64,000 nucleotides of DNA. Source: Aquimarina muelleri DSM 19832 (GTDB taxonomy: Bacteria > Bacteroidota > Bacteroidia > Flavobacteriales > Flavobacteriaceae). The position numbers and the translations under genes were made by a program. How positions within the stretch are numbered: the stretch's first letter is position 1; every line of letters begins with the position of its first letter. This document shows, piece by piece, positions 1 through 9,868 of the stretch. Where the stretch lies: positions 66,810 through 130,809 of the forward strand of contig NZ_KE387190.1 in NCBI RefSeq assembly GCF_000430665.1, given 5' to 3'. The notes beneath the pieces are model-generated. The model made no database searches. It saw only the letters and a program-made list of their open reading frames with translations, and was not told the origin of the DNA.

Positions 1-285
1 ATAGATACTATTATTAAAAAATTCTGTATTAATAAAGATAGACCTAAATTACAATGTAATGGAAAATGTCATCTACTATCTAAAATAGGTACGACAACTG
101 ATAATAATAAGAAAAGTATCTCTATTAAAGATGTTTTTTCTCCTCTTTACTTTAAAGCAGAAGATATAGAACTTAAACAATCTCATGATTTTGGCTATAT
201 AGATACTATTAAAAACTGGAGTATAACATCTCTGGTAGTATACGAAATTTTGTACCCTATTGATCACCCTCCTGAATACATATAA
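1..285 (+). CDS. C-terminal part of a small Cys-motif membrane-associated protein (5' end outside window)
   Basis: An open frame runs from base 1 to the TAA at 283-285 and gives 94 residues with no start, so the gene begins upstream of the window. The visible part contains the motif LQCNGKCHL preceded by another Cys (KKFCINKD). From memory this CNGKC(H/Y)L signature marks a family of small Bacteroidetes proteins often found beside TonB-dependent receptors; the function is unknown and a metal-related role is only suggested by the Cys/His content. The end of the protein is Pro-rich (DHPPEYI), as in that family. A perfect hairpin lies 34 bases after the stop. The family call rests on one motif and gene position; the reading frame itself is clear. 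Confidence 0.65.
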   Translation: MDTIIKKFCINKDRPKLQCNGKCHLLSKIGTTTDNNKKSISIKDVFSPLYFKAEDIELKQSHDFGYIDTIKNWSITSLVVYEILYPIDHPPEYI

Positions 286-932
286 ATCATACTAAATAAA
301 AATAAAACTGTAATACAATCTTCCTTTATTTTATTCTATAAATAAAGGAAGACAACTATATATGATTAGTTTTGATCATGGTTTTTCATCTTGCTATTTA
401 TGAATACCTAATTATAAATTGATAAATTAATCCAATTCTGGAGTAATATTAACCTGAGTTCAATTAACCTGAAATACATCAATTAGAGTAAAATTCTGTT
501 AAGAATTTTGTATCGAAAACCAATTTTAAATACCTCTGTTGAGTTTGTCGAAAACCAATTTTTTTCTACATTATCTCGAGCCTTGAGACAGTATCAAGAT
601 AAGCTTTATCGAGAGACTAATACGAAAAATTACTCGAATTGATAGTTTTTTATGGAACATCTTAGTATATATCAAAATCAGGTTGTTAAGTCAATTTTAG
701 AAAACTAATATCATATAAAACAAGTTTTAAGCTTTTATTTATTCCTTTTTAAATTACCGTTCGTATGAGGACCCTAATAACCTGGGGTCTAAATAAGTTA
801 GAGCGTTAAAAAAAAGCTGTATCTAGAATCGTTTTTTTTTAGAAGGGAAACTAAAATCCTCCTTTGTTGGTTTGGACTGATGTAATTTTTTTACATCGAA
901 TTAAGATTAATAACATAATTAAAATTACCTAA
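286..932. other. Non-coding stretch with degenerate repeat traces
   Basis: No convincing gene is seen. The stretch holds the hairpin at 320-351, two copies of an AACCTGA-type motif near 451-475, two copies of TCGAAAACCAATTTT near 514 and 549, and a TTGAGTTTGTCGAA motif of a kind common in Bacteroidetes intergenic repeats. AACTCAGGTTAA (here as its complement near 450) recurs near 23076 and 34060. The promoter of the lipoprotein gene at 933 should lie at the right end. Confidence 0.4.
320..351. terminator. Hairpin downstream of the partial CDS
   Basis: A perfect 12-bp inverted repeat (CTTCCTTTATTT at 320-331, its complement at 340-351) with an 8-nt loop lies just after the stop of the first gene. 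It has no strong T-run on the + strand, so it may be an RNA 3' end rather than a classical intrinsic terminator. Confidence 0.5.
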
Positions 933-1475
933 ATGAATATATCATATAAATTAAGTAAATCAATCCTAAGTATAACTACATCCTTATTCCTGCTTTTTTC
1001 TTGTAACAGTGATGATGATAGTAGTGAACCTGTTGTAACAGAATCTGTTATAAAACATGATTTGGAACTAACCTTAAAAAACTATACTAATGATCAAGTG
1101 ATTTCTACAGGAAATGTAGTTTTTGAATTTCTAATAAAGAATGTAGGAAAAACTACTATTCCTGCGGGAACAAATGTATATCTTTCTCTTAAAATCAATG
1201 ACACTAATCAATTCGATCTTACTTTAACTAATACAGGAGAGGATGCAGCTACTATGATAACGATTGATAATGATTTAGTTTCTAGTGGATCTTTTACTTA
1301 TAAACAAGAACCTATACCTTTTTTAAATGTAGAAAGTACACTACAGTTTTTAGGGGTTTCTTCAGCAAAAATTTGTTCAATAGCATGGGGAATTGACAAA
1401 ACCTCTATAGGAACCTTCGAATCAGATCTTAATAGCCAGAATAATACATTTTGTTTAACCTTTGGAGCTAACTAG
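933..1475 (+). CDS. Hypothetical lipoprotein with Ig-like (CARDB-like) fold
   Basis: The 180-residue product has a lipoprotein signal peptide ending in the lipobox LLFSC, with the acylated Cys near residue 24 followed by SDDDSS, the acidic start typical of surface-exported Bacteroidetes lipoproteins. The rest is beta-rich (VVFEFLIKNVGKTTIPAGTN), a pattern like the CARDB/Ig-like modules that describe unfilled adhesion or binding domains. No catalytic motif is visible. It stands alone, between a 650-base non-coding stretch and a hairpin at 1489-1535 that separates it from the TonB-dependent receptor. Substrate or partner cannot be named. Confidence 0.6.
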   Translation: MNISYKLSKSILSITTSLFLLFSCNSDDDSSEPVVTESVIKHDLELTLKNYTNDQVISTGNVVFEFLIKNVGKTTIPAGTNVYLSLKINDTNQFDLTLTNTGEDAATMITIDNDLVSSGSFTYKQEPIPFLNVESTLQFLGVSSAKICSIAWGIDKTSIGTFESDLNSQNNTFCLTFGAN

Positions 1476-1488
1476 TAATAACTAGGAG

Positions 1489-1535
1489 AAGTGGTTTTGT
1501 TTTTTTACTAAAATCAAAAAAAATAAAACCACTTC
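1489..1535 (+). terminator. Hairpin terminator after the lipoprotein gene
   Basis: GAAGTGGTTTT (1489-1499) pairs perfectly with AAAACCACTTC (1525-1535); the loop contains a T-run. It starts 14 bases after the stop codon at 1475 and suggests that the receptor at 1627 has its own promoter. Confidence 0.6.
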
Positions 1536-1626
1536 AAACATAAAACTTAAGTGGTATTGTATGACTATTGAGAGAGAATATGGATTTATAATAACTTAAA
1601 AACAAGAATTTAGTTCTGTATAAAAT

Positions 1627-4011
1627 ATGAATAAAACGATTATAATTATCCTCCTTATTTTTAGTCTAAGTTACTCTCCTTCGTATGCGCAACTTAGACA
1701 AGGTACTATAACAAACACAGATGGAACACCAATACCAGAAGCATCCATATTAATAGAAAAGCAATCAATCAATACACTTACTGATAGTAATGGTGTTTAT
1801 ACCATTAACATGGAAGAAGGAACACATCAGATTATAATATTGGCAGATGGATATAAAACACTAATAGAGGTAATTCAATGTAATTCTTATTCTTGTTTAT
1901 TAGATTTTTCTATGAAAAAAGATATTCAGGAATTGGAGACGGTTATTATACAAGAAAATAAACACGAAAAAAACATTTTAAATACAATGGCTTCTGTTTC
2001 TGAAATTTCTTCTAAGTCTATAAAAGAAACACAAATAGGACTGTTAAATGACTTAAACAGTTTAATTCCTAATTATGTTTATAGTGATTTAGGAGTAAGT
2101 TATCAGCAGCAAATAACACTTAGAGGAGTAAGTGCTTTTAGTGAGGTGCCTTCTGTTGCTACTTATATAGATGGAATTAATACATTTAATATTTCTGCCA
2201 ATAATTTATTACTTAATGATATAGAGAAAATAACAGTTTTTAGAGGTCCTCAAGGAGCGCTTTTTGGGCAAGATGCTATAGGAGGAGTGATTAATATTGT
2301 TACAAAAAAGCCATCTAATAAGAAATCTGTATATATAGAAACTAGTATCGGAAATCTAGGACTTTATAGTTATGCAGCTGGGTTTAAAACACCTATAATA
2401 AAAAACATACTTTTTATAGGTATTGATGGTAAACTTAACAATCAACATGGGTTTTATAGAAACAACCTAACAGGTACATTTTCATTTGAAGGAAAGCCTT
2501 TAGAGAAAAGCCCTGAAAATGGTGTTAGAATGGGAGATCAACAAGCGTTTTATGGTAATGTCGATATAAAATTTAAGCCCAACGAAAAATTAAATTTTCT
2601 TTTTAATATTAAAAAGCAGGTAGATCAATCCATAGGGACTAGCTCTTTTTACCAAGCGGCATTAACTCCTCAAAAAGCATTAGATAATCCTGATGAGTTT
2701 TCTGTAAACTCAATTGGCAGCGATTATAGAGATGTATTAAATATTTCTTTAGGAATAAAATACAAGGGAACTAATTATACGATAAAAAATTCTTCGTATT
2801 ATTCTAAAGTTAAAATAGGATATGACAAAATAGACGGGGATCTAACCCCTTTTGATTTTTATTCTGCATCTTCCAGTTATAAAGGAAAACTAGGAGATCC
2901 TTTTCCTTTGGAAGTTATTGGTCAGGAAATTAAAATAGAGTCAAATAAAGAAAAGCGATTATCTTGGTTGTTTGGTGGATCAGCTTTTTTTCAAAACTAT
3001 AAAAAACAATATTCTTATGTCGGAAAATCTACTATTCAAGAATATAAAGATTTTCAAGAAAATGTAGGGATATCAGGATTTGGAAAGATTTCATATCAAG
3101 TTTCAGAAAAAATTAATGTTACTCTTCATGGGAGGTATGACGCAGAAATAAAAAATATTAAAGCAAGTGTGTCAGATACAAATACAGAAAATCAACTTGA
3201 TGTTATAGAATCTATTAATCGTAAAAAAAACTTTGATGCATTAAGTCCAAAACTGGTGTTTAATTACACCCCGGTTTTTAATCATCAACTATATTTATCT
3301 TATGCCAGAGGATTTAAATCTGGAGGGATTAATAATAGAGTAGTTAGCGAAAACAGTTTTTCAAGTTTTGATTCAGAATACTCTAATGTTATTGAGACTG
3401 GTTATAAATGGTTATCCAACAATAATAAATATATTATTGCCGCTACAGGGTATGTAATGCGTTGGCAAGATATGCAATTGTATTACTTTTCACAGCAGAC
3501 AGATCGGCCAGATATAGGAGGGATTTGGATAATTGATAATATAGGAAATGTAAAATCTTATGGATTAGAAACAGAAATAACAGCAAAACCATTTTCTGGC
3601 TTTCAGGCGGATTTTTCATTAGGAATCAATAATGGTAGATATAGCGGATTTGAGTTTTTAGGAACAAATATTAAAGGAAACAGAACTATATTATCTCCAA
3701 AATTTACTTCATTTCTAGGGGTACAACAATTATTTCCTGTATTTAAAAAGAAAAATATTACAGGTGCTATAAGAGGAGAGTGGCGTATTATTGGAGATCA
3801 ATATTTTGATTTAGTAAATACTATAAAACAGAGTACTTATCAAATTTTTAACACTAGATTATCTATAATAAACAATAATATATCACTTGCATTTGGGGTA
3901 AAAAATGTGTTTAATAAACGTTATATAAGTTTTTCTATGCCTGGACAATTTAAGGCATCTATTCTTAATCGCCCTCGTACATTTACGACAAGTCTAATTT
4001 ATAAGTTTTAG
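1627..4011 (+). CDS. TonB-dependent siderophore-type receptor with carboxypeptidase-D-like N-terminal domain
   Basis: The 794-residue product is an outer-membrane active transporter. It begins with a signal peptide (cleavage near SYAQ, residue 22), followed by a carboxypeptidase-D regulatory-like beta-sandwich (about 23-105), a plug domain (about 115-225, with ITLRGVSAF and VFRGPQGALFGQDAIGG, the classic receptor signature) and a 22-strand barrel. The barrel repeats of the type LSYARGFKSGG and the final aromatic residue (IYKF) fit a complete protein. The lack of a SusC signature and of a SusD partner, plus the siderophore-receptor style plug, point to an iron complex or similar small ligand rather than a glycan. 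The substrate is not determined. Its 3' end overlaps the convergent gene by 4 bases. Confidence 0.9.
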   Translation: MNKTIIIILLIFSLSYSPSYAQLRQGTITNTDGTPIPEASILIEKQSINTLTDSNGVYTINMEEGTHQIIILADGYKTLIEVIQCNSYSCLLDFSMKKDIQELETVIIQENKHEKNILNTMASVSEISSKSIKETQIGLLNDLNSLIPNYVYSDLGVSYQQQITLRGVSAFSEVPSVATYIDGINTFNISANNLLLNDIEKITVFRGPQGALFGQDAIGGVINIVTKKPSNKKSVYIETSIGNLGLYSYAAGFKTPIIKNILFIGIDGKLNNQHGFYRNNLTGTFSFEGKPLEKSPENGVRMGDQQAFYGNVDIKFKPNEKLNFLFNIKKQVDQSIGTSSFYQAALTPQKALDNPDEFSVNSIGSDYRDVLNISLGIKYKGTNYTIKNSSYYSKVKIGYDKIDGDLTPFDFYSASSSYKGKLGDPFPLEVIGQEIKIESNKEKRLSWLFGGSAFFQNYKKQYSYVGKSTIQEYKDFQENVGISGFGKISYQVSEKINVTLHGRYDAEIKNIKASVSDTNTENQLDVIESINRKKNFDALSPKLVFNYTPVFNHQLYLSYARGFKSGGINNRVVSENSFSSFDSEYSNVIETGYKWLSNNNKYIIAATGYVMRWQDMQLYYFSQQTDRPDIGGIWIIDNIGNVKSYGLETEITAKPFSGFQADFSLGINNGRYSGFEFLGTNIKGNRTILSPKFTSFLGVQQLFPVFKKKNITGAIRGEWRIIGDQYFDLVNTIKQSTYQIFNTRLSIINNNISLAFGVKNVFNKRYISFSMPGQFKASILNRPRTFTTSLIYKF

Positions 4012-6263
4012 AATTTATAGGTATGAGTTATTAAATTATTTATTTTCCCATTTGTTTTTGATATAACCTTAGAACAATAACCTTTTTTATCATAAAAAAA
4101 AGCTATTTCGTTATCCTTGTCAGAAATCACATGATTCTTAGCTAATTTTGGAGTTAATAACTCAAAATCCTTTTCTAGTTCTATATGTTCATTTGTAAAA
4201 AAGAATTTAGAAACCTTATTATTTTTATCAAAACCATACCCCAAAATAAAAGTATAATTTCCCGATTTAGCTTTAATTATATCCACTTTATTATCCTCGA
4301 ATTTATAATACTGAATATAATTTTCACTCCAAGTTTGAGGGTAATTGGTTTGAGTTATTTCATATTTATTATTAATAGTAAAAACTGCTTCTAGATTATT
4401 GTTAGTTGTTTTAGAATCAAAACTATCAGTTTTATATTTACCGATAGTACGGTCACTGGTCATGAGATAAAAAAGGTATGTTTTCTTTTTAGACTTTAAC
4501 TGTGTTTTTTCTATAAAGTTTATTAGACCATTTTTATTATAACTAACCTTATATTTACAAGAGGACCGACTGGAGAAAAGAGAATCTAATTTTTTGTTCT
4601 TTGCAAAAAAGTATTCATAATATTCGATTAATTTTCCATCACTATAAATATCTGTTTTGATGTATCTAACATTTTTAGGAATATGAAATAGAGATTCAGG
4701 ATGGAGATAGTGATTAGGGGTTATGTCTTTAAATATCAATTCATTGCTTAGTTTTGTTGAAGGTTTTTTTTTCTTTCCTCCGAATAAAGCTAATATTTCT
4801 TCTTTTGTTTTTACTCCAAAATACTTTTTAAACTCCAGAAAAGGATCTCTTTTTTCGGATAAACTAATAGGTAAAGGTTTTTTTACTCCATCCCAAAAAA
4901 TAATTTTATAATCTTCAGCAGTCTTATTTTGGGGTAGATAATAAGTGCTGTCTTGTGCTATAAAATTTAGGGGATCAGAGGTGTTTAAGTGGAAAAAATT
5001 TATAGTCGAGAATTTAGGTAATATAGCGTATAGCTCAGAGAGTTTTGAGTTATATTTTTTAAGCATATTCTGATTTATATTATCACTCTTATGAATAATA
5101 ATACCGGGGATATGAGCCAGAGATAAACCTTTATTAGTAGACTGCTCTTTATCTTTAATTATTGGAGTTTTTTCTTTGTCTAAATAATCCTCATAATCTT
5201 TGAAATCTGACATTTGAAGTATACAATCCTCTTCAAAAAATAATTCTTGTTCAGAATCTAAATAGAATTTATCGTTATTTTCTATTTTACATTTTTTAAA
5301 TTTAATTGTAGAATTTTCATCTACATACAAGAATCTACTTTTTGATCCTACATTAGATAATATATTTGTGTTTTCTATTAAAGCATTACTGTTTTTTATG
5401 CTAATCACACTGTTTGTTAGTGTGTTATTGTCTATGTTGCTGTTTTGTAAAGTGAATTTTTCAACCGTATTTAAAAAAACTCCTGTGTTACTACAGTTAA
5501 ATATTCTACTATTATTTACCAAAAAATTTGTGACATTATTTGCTATAATACCTTCGGTACCACTCCCATTAAACGAGCAATTGTCTATAATTAAGTTTTT
5601 ATCTTCATAAAAGCTTACTACAGGTGCATATTCTCCACAACCACCATCAGCTGTAGGGCTGTGATAAAATTGTAAGTTTTTTATACTAAGATTAGTGTTC
5701 TTCTGAAACGAAATTACAGCACCCTCATTTTGATTAGTGACAAAAGCAACAGTATTATTTTTATATCCTTCAATTATAAGGTTAGTACAGTTATGTATTT
5801 CAAGGAGGTGATTTTCATATATATTTTCTAAATACATCTCAAATAAATCGGTGTTAGAATCTACGGCGCTACTATAATAAGATCCATCCGATATGCTATA
5901 GTATTCATTTCCGAATTTTAAAAGACCATAATCGCCGTTTTTTATTAAAGAGATATTTTCTCTATTAAAATAAAGGTCTTGTATCTCCTCACTTAGATTA
6001 ATCGTTTTATCCATTCTTATAATACGATCATTCCCTAAGGAGTTTAAAAAATCTTGTAAACTAGAAACGTTATATACCTCCATAGAATCGGTTTCGGTTT
6101 CTATTTCTTTTTCAAAGGAAGTATTGTCTTGAACGTTTTTTTTTGAAACTTCTATACTTTCTAATGTTTTTTTTACTTCTGTATTTTCTGTTTTAAAAAC
6201 CTGGAGGATAAAAAATATAGATACAGCTACGACTATGATTCCAAAAATTATTTTTTTATACAT
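4008..6263 (-). CDS. Membrane-anchored protein with right-handed beta-helix-like N-terminal half
   Basis: The 751-residue product starts with a single hydrophobic segment (IIFGIIVVAVSIFFILQVF, about 5-24) and no lipobox, so it is probably an inner-membrane-anchored periplasmic protein. Residues of roughly 150-330 show a run of short repeats of the pattern (L/F)-x-(I/V)-x-N-(S/C) (LIIEGYKN, LSIKNLQF, LIIDNCSF, FLVNNSRIFN, FTLQNSNID, ALIENTNIL), as in pectate-lyase-like beta-helices. The C-terminal 350 residues contain beta-rich text (YYEYFFAKNKKL, YKVSYNKNGLINFIEK) resembling YD/toxin-like repeat strands, with no motif I recognise. It lies 127 bases downstream of the Fur-family gene on the same strand, but there is nothing to tie it to that regulon. 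Function unknown. Confidence 0.55.
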   Translation of the reverse strand: MYKKIIFGIIVVAVSIFFILQVFKTENTEVKKTLESIEVSKKNVQDNTSFEKEIETETDSMEVYNVSSLQDFLNSLGNDRIIRMDKTINLSEEIQDLYFNRENISLIKNGDYGLLKFGNEYYSISDGSYYSSAVDSNTDLFEMYLENIYENHLLEIHNCTNLIIEGYKNNTVAFVTNQNEGAVISFQKNTNLSIKNLQFYHSPTADGGCGEYAPVVSFYEDKNLIIDNCSFNGSGTEGIIANNVTNFLVNNSRIFNCSNTGVFLNTVEKFTLQNSNIDNNTLTNSVISIKNSNALIENTNILSNVGSKSRFLYVDENSTIKFKKCKIENNDKFYLDSEQELFFEEDCILQMSDFKDYEDYLDKEKTPIIKDKEQSTNKGLSLAHIPGIIIHKSDNINQNMLKKYNSKLSELYAILPKFSTINFFHLNTSDPLNFIAQDSTYYLPQNKTAEDYKIIFWDGVKKPLPISLSEKRDPFLEFKKYFGVKTKEEILALFGGKKKKPSTKLSNELIFKDITPNHYLHPESLFHIPKNVRYIKTDIYSDGKLIEYYEYFFAKNKKLDSLFSSRSSCKYKVSYNKNGLINFIEKTQLKSKKKTYLFYLMTSDRTIGKYKTDSFDSKTTNNNLEAVFTINNKYEITQTNYPQTWSENYIQYYKFEDNKVDIIKAKSGNYTFILGYGFDKNNKVSKFFFTNEHIELEKDFELLTPKLAKNHVISDKDNEIAFFYDKKGYCSKVISKTNGKINNLITHTYKF

Positions 6264-6390
6264 TATTTGTTTTTAATATTAAATAATAATCGGTGATGTA
6301 CCTTGTTTTTACTTTTGTATGCTAAGTATATAATAAAAATTGATCAAGATGGTTATAGAAAAAAGATAAGATGTGGTAACTCTAAAAATG

Positions 6391-6846
6391 CTATTCTTCA
6401 TCATTCGAGTTTACATATTGCTCCGCTTTTTTAGAACATTTTTCACAGATACCATACGATACAAAATTTGTGGTATGAGATACAAAACCAGAAGGTATTT
6501 TAATATCTGGTATTTGTATATTATCTAAACAATAAATGTGTAAACATACGGTACAATTAAAATGTACATGATTGTCTTTATGATCATGTTCATTACAAGA
6601 AGAGTGGCAGATAGCGTAATTTGCAGTTCCGTTAAGATCTAATATTTTATGAATGATTCCCTTTTCTTCAAAAGTTTTAAGAATCCTATATAAAGTTACT
6701 CGATCTACATCTTTTCCAATCATCGCTTCAAGATCGGGCTGAGAAGTCGCTGTGTTTTTAGCTTTTAATATAGAAAGAACAGATAAACGAGGTGCCGTTT
6801 TTCTTAGTTGATGCTTTTCTAATAGACTGATAAATTCCTTATTCAT
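6391..6846 (-). CDS. Fur/Zur-family metalloregulator
   Basis: The 151-residue product is a full-length Fur-superfamily repressor. It has the N-terminal winged helix (about 1-85, with KTAPRLSVLSIL and DVDRVTLYRILKTFEEKGIIHKI), a His/Cys-rich metal-sensing hinge (CHSSCNEHDH and HVHF, about 80-96) and the structural zinc motifs CTVC (98-101) and CEKC (134-137). The family includes Fur (iron), Zur (zinc) and PerR (peroxide); which metal it senses cannot be fixed from sequence, but the cluster context favours zinc. It is divergent from lanB with a TGCAAC-N3-GTTGCA palindrome between them (6981-6995), so it probably controls itself and the lanthipeptide operon. The start ATG at 6846 gives the usual Fur N-terminus. 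Confidence 0.9.
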   Translation of the reverse strand: MNKEFISLLEKHQLRKTAPRLSVLSILKAKNTATSQPDLEAMIGKDVDRVTLYRILKTFEEKGIIHKILDLNGTANYAICHSSCNEHDHKDNHVHFNCTVCLHIYCLDNIQIPDIKIPSGFVSHTTNFVSYGICEKCSKKAEQYVNSNDEE

Positions 6847-6980
6847 AACAAAAAGTAAATTTAATCATTTATTGGCACATAAAGTTAAGGTGTTATAAAT
6901 ATATTAATAATAAATGGCTAAGGCTATAAAAGTGATTTCTGAAAAATAGATAATTTATTTTCAAAAAACAATTCTTATAT

Positions 6981-6995
6981 TGCAACAAAGTTGCA
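6981..6995. promoter_or_regulatory. Candidate Fur/Zur-family operator, site 1
   Basis: TGCAAC-AAA-GTTGCA is a perfect 6-3-6 palindrome in the divergent region between the Fur-family gene (ATG at 6846) and lanB (ATG at 7143). The same hexamer pair and spacer length recurs at 13026-13058 and, with one mismatch, at 19260-19276, always ahead of cluster genes. A dyad of this size fits a Fur-family dimer; that this regulator binds it is inferred. Confidence 0.65.
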
Positions 6996-7142
6996 TGATG
7001 TGTTTGCATTGTATTTCAAGATAATTTTTAAATAAAAAAAAGAAATTAATACAGGTATAGCTTGAGTTTATCGTAAAAATGAAAAATTATTTTTATTGTG
7101 GTAAATTCAAATTATAAATGATATTATCCTTAAGATACCATA

Positions 7143-9866
7143 ATGAATAAAAAAAAAAATAGGGCTAATTGTTTAGAGAAATTTGAAATTTTTCCATATT
7201 CGTTTATTCGATATGCTTCTGGTAATCATATAGATTTCGAGCAACTTAGATGTGATAAAGTAAAAAGTTTTGCAGAAGAAATAAGTACTTTAGGGTTAGA
7301 AATAAAAAATTTAAGAGATAATATATGTAATTATTTACACGCTTTAGTAAAAGAAGCTCTTACATCTTCAGAAAAACAATTTTTTATTAATATGAAAAGA
7401 GATATTTATAACTCTAGAAATATTACTTCTCAGGATCGAGCTAAACTCGTAGAAAGATTAAATAAAAAAAACAAAGATTTATTTGAGTATTATATTGTTT
7501 TAAAAGAAAAGAAAGAAGACCTACTAATAGAATGGCAAGATAGATACGTAAATACTATTACGAGGCATCGTGGTATAATTCAAGAATTATCAAAAAATGA
7601 ACTTTTTCAAAAAGGAGTTAGATTATCAAGTAAAGTTTTTTACAACCAATTAGATACATTTTCAAAAAAAACAATACTATCTTTCGGAAAGAAAGAAGCC
7701 CGGTTAGAGTATAGTTTACTAAGATATCTGACCCGAATGTATTTTAAAACCTCTCCGTTTAGCACTTTTACCAATTTGGGACTAGCTAACCTAATCGAAA
7801 TAGGAGATACCTATACACTTGCACAAGGAAAAATACACAGTAAAATAAGGTTAAATAATGGCATATTTGATTATTTAAAAACGTTACTTGTTTTGCATCC
7901 CGAAATTAACGAACATTTATATTTACAACTTAACCCAACTATTCAAGTAAAGGAGGAAAAAATTTCTTTTCTTATTAATTTTCATAATCTAGAATCTTTT
8001 CAGAGTATAGCTAATACGGGAGTTATAAAGCTACTTTTAGAGATAGCAAGACAAAAAGAAAAAGATTCATTAAGGATGTATGAGTTTATTGAAAAGCTGC
8101 AAGAATCTATAGATGGAGATGCCCAAGAGATCAAAGAGTACTTATTAAAACTGATAGAAATTGGTCTTTTGGAATTCGATTTTCAAACCTCAGGAACGGA
8201 TCCAGATTGGAGTTTGAAATTACTAAGTTTTCTGAAACAAATTAATATTTCTTCGCAGTTATTAAAAGAAACGATTTTAGTTCTGGAAAAACAACGTGCT
8301 TGTTGTGAAATTTATGCTACTTCTAATACGAAGGAGAGAAATGTAATCCTTGAAGAAATGTTTCGGGATTTTAGTATGTTATTTGATCATTTTTTGGAAA
8401 AAATGAACATTTTTAAAAAAGATTATAAAGAATATAAGGAAAACTATAAGAGTTTATTTACTAAAGAAAATTTTAAAAAACATCCGTATATACTTCCATC
8501 ACTTACTACAGAAAAACTAATATATGAAGATAGTTTTATAGAAGAAAAAGGAGAGGTTAGTAAAACGCTACTTACTGCCATAATAAAGGATATAAATACT
8601 TTCATAGATGTATTACAGCCCTTAGATAGTTTTCAGGAAGAAAGAGATAGAATAAGATCCTTTTATATAGATTATTATGGTAAAAGAGCAGAGATCAACC
8701 TTCTGGATTTTTATAATCTATATTATTTACATATAAAAAAACCTCAACAAGATTTTAAGAAGGATAATAAAGATATATATATAGATCAACATCAAGAAAA
8801 TTATAATAAAACCTATCGTAAATGGATTGAAGATTTTAAAACTATTTTAAAACCAATAATAGATAAGAATCAAGAGGAAATATCTATAGATTCTAGTATG
8901 CTAAAAGCAATGCAGGAGAAATGGAAGAATAATAGAAAAATACCATTGTTTTCTAGAGGTATGTTTATGCAAGTATTTCGTACTGAAAATAATTTTCAAG
9001 TTGTAGTAAATAGTATTTCTCAGGGAATGGGCAGAGCAAGTGGTCGATTCTTACATCTTTTTAACTCTAATATTACAGAGGCTTTTAAAAAAAATAATCT
9101 TCAAAATTCTAAAGAATCATTGTTCATGGAGTTAAGCGATGGATCTTATTTTAATGCAAACTCTCATCCGCCATTATTAGATCAAGAGATTAAAATCCCA
9201 GATGGACATAATAGTTTACCTATAGAATCACAAATTGCAGTAAAAGATATTCTAATCTATTTTAATGAAGATATTCAAGAAGTATGCTTAAAGCATAGTC
9301 TTACAGGTAAACGAATTTTACCATTTGATCTATGTCTTCAATCCTTAGATCATCGATCAAAACTATACCAACTACTATTTTATTTTTCACCAGAACAGGC
9401 AGTAAGTTTTAGACCAATACAAAAGGCTGTGCAAGAATTATTATTTGAAGTTGAGGAAACATCCGTAAAACGTGAAATTTACTATTTTCCAAGATTAGTC
9501 TATAATAAACAGATTATTTTAAAAAGAAAAAGATGGTCTGTACTTACAAAATCGATCCCGCAAAAAGGAGAGCAACAAAGCGATGCCGATTATTTTTTAT
9601 CCATTAACCAATGGAAACAAAAACATAATTTTCCAGATCAGATTTTTTTATACTTAAGAGCTAATACAACTACAAAGGGAGAAGGTATGGCAGACGATTA
9701 TAAACCACAATACATTCGTTTTGATAGCCCGTTACTAATAATATTATGGAATAAGTTGCTTAAAAAGGCCAAAGAATATATCTATTTTGAAGAGATGTCT
9801 CCAAATACAGAAACATTAAAAGAGCAACCAGTTAATGAACTTTTGACACAATGGTATTTTAAATAG
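7143..9866 (+). CDS. lanB: Lantibiotic dehydratase, large subunit (tRNA-Glu-dependent glutamylation domain)
   Basis: The 907-residue protein is the N-terminal portion of a class I LanB dehydratase. LanB enzymes glutamylate Ser/Thr of the precursor using glutamyl-tRNA; elimination then gives dehydroalanine or dehydrobutyrine. The diagnostic segment LLRYLTRMYFKTSPFSTFT (residues 192-210) matches the family R-x-x-(T/K)-x-(S/T)-P-F motif, and SRGMFMQVFRTENNFQVVVN and the later RFDSPLLIILWNKLL segment also fit. A full LanB is about 1000 residues; this one lacks the elimination domain, which is encoded as the next gene 2 bases downstream. Split LanB proteins are known from the pinensin cluster of Chitinophaga. 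First gene of a three-gene operon. The start at 7143 has no competing upstream ATG. Confidence 0.9.
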   Translation: MNKKKNRANCLEKFEIFPYSFIRYASGNHIDFEQLRCDKVKSFAEEISTLGLEIKNLRDNICNYLHALVKEALTSSEKQFFINMKRDIYNSRNITSQDRAKLVERLNKKNKDLFEYYIVLKEKKEDLLIEWQDRYVNTITRHRGIIQELSKNELFQKGVRLSSKVFYNQLDTFSKKTILSFGKKEARLEYSLLRYLTRMYFKTSPFSTFTNLGLANLIEIGDTYTLAQGKIHSKIRLNNGIFDYLKTLLVLHPEINEHLYLQLNPTIQVKEEKISFLINFHNLESFQSIANTGVIKLLLEIARQKEKDSLRMYEFIEKLQESIDGDAQEIKEYLLKLIEIGLLEFDFQTSGTDPDWSLKLLSFLKQINISSQLLKETILVLEKQRACCEIYATSNTKERNVILEEMFRDFSMLFDHFLEKMNIFKKDYKEYKENYKSLFTKENFKKHPYILPSLTTEKLIYEDSFIEEKGEVSKTLLTAIIKDINTFIDVLQPLDSFQEERDRIRSFYIDYYGKRAEINLLDFYNLYYLHIKKPQQDFKKDNKDIYIDQHQENYNKTYRKWIEDFKTILKPIIDKNQEEISIDSSMLKAMQEKWKNNRKIPLFSRGMFMQVFRTENNFQVVVNSISQGMGRASGRFLHLFNSNITEAFKKNNLQNSKESLFMELSDGSYFNANSHPPLLDQEIKIPDGHNSLPIESQIAVKDILIYFNEDIQEVCLKHSLTGKRILPFDLCLQSLDHRSKLYQLLFYFSPEQAVSFRPIQKAVQELLFEVEETSVKREIYYFPRLVYNKQIILKRKRWSVLTKSIPQKGEQQSDADYFLSINQWKQKHNFPDQIFLYLRANTTTKGEGMADDYKPQYIRFDSPLLIILWNKLLKKAKEYIYFEEMSPNTETLKEQPVNELLTQWYFK

Positions 9867-9868
9867 GT

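Noticed and set aside
1627..4011. Link of the first TonB-dependent receptor to the lanthipeptide regulon
   Set aside because: No copy of the TGCAAC-N3-GTTGCA dyad lies upstream of it, and the beta-helix gene separates it from the cluster.
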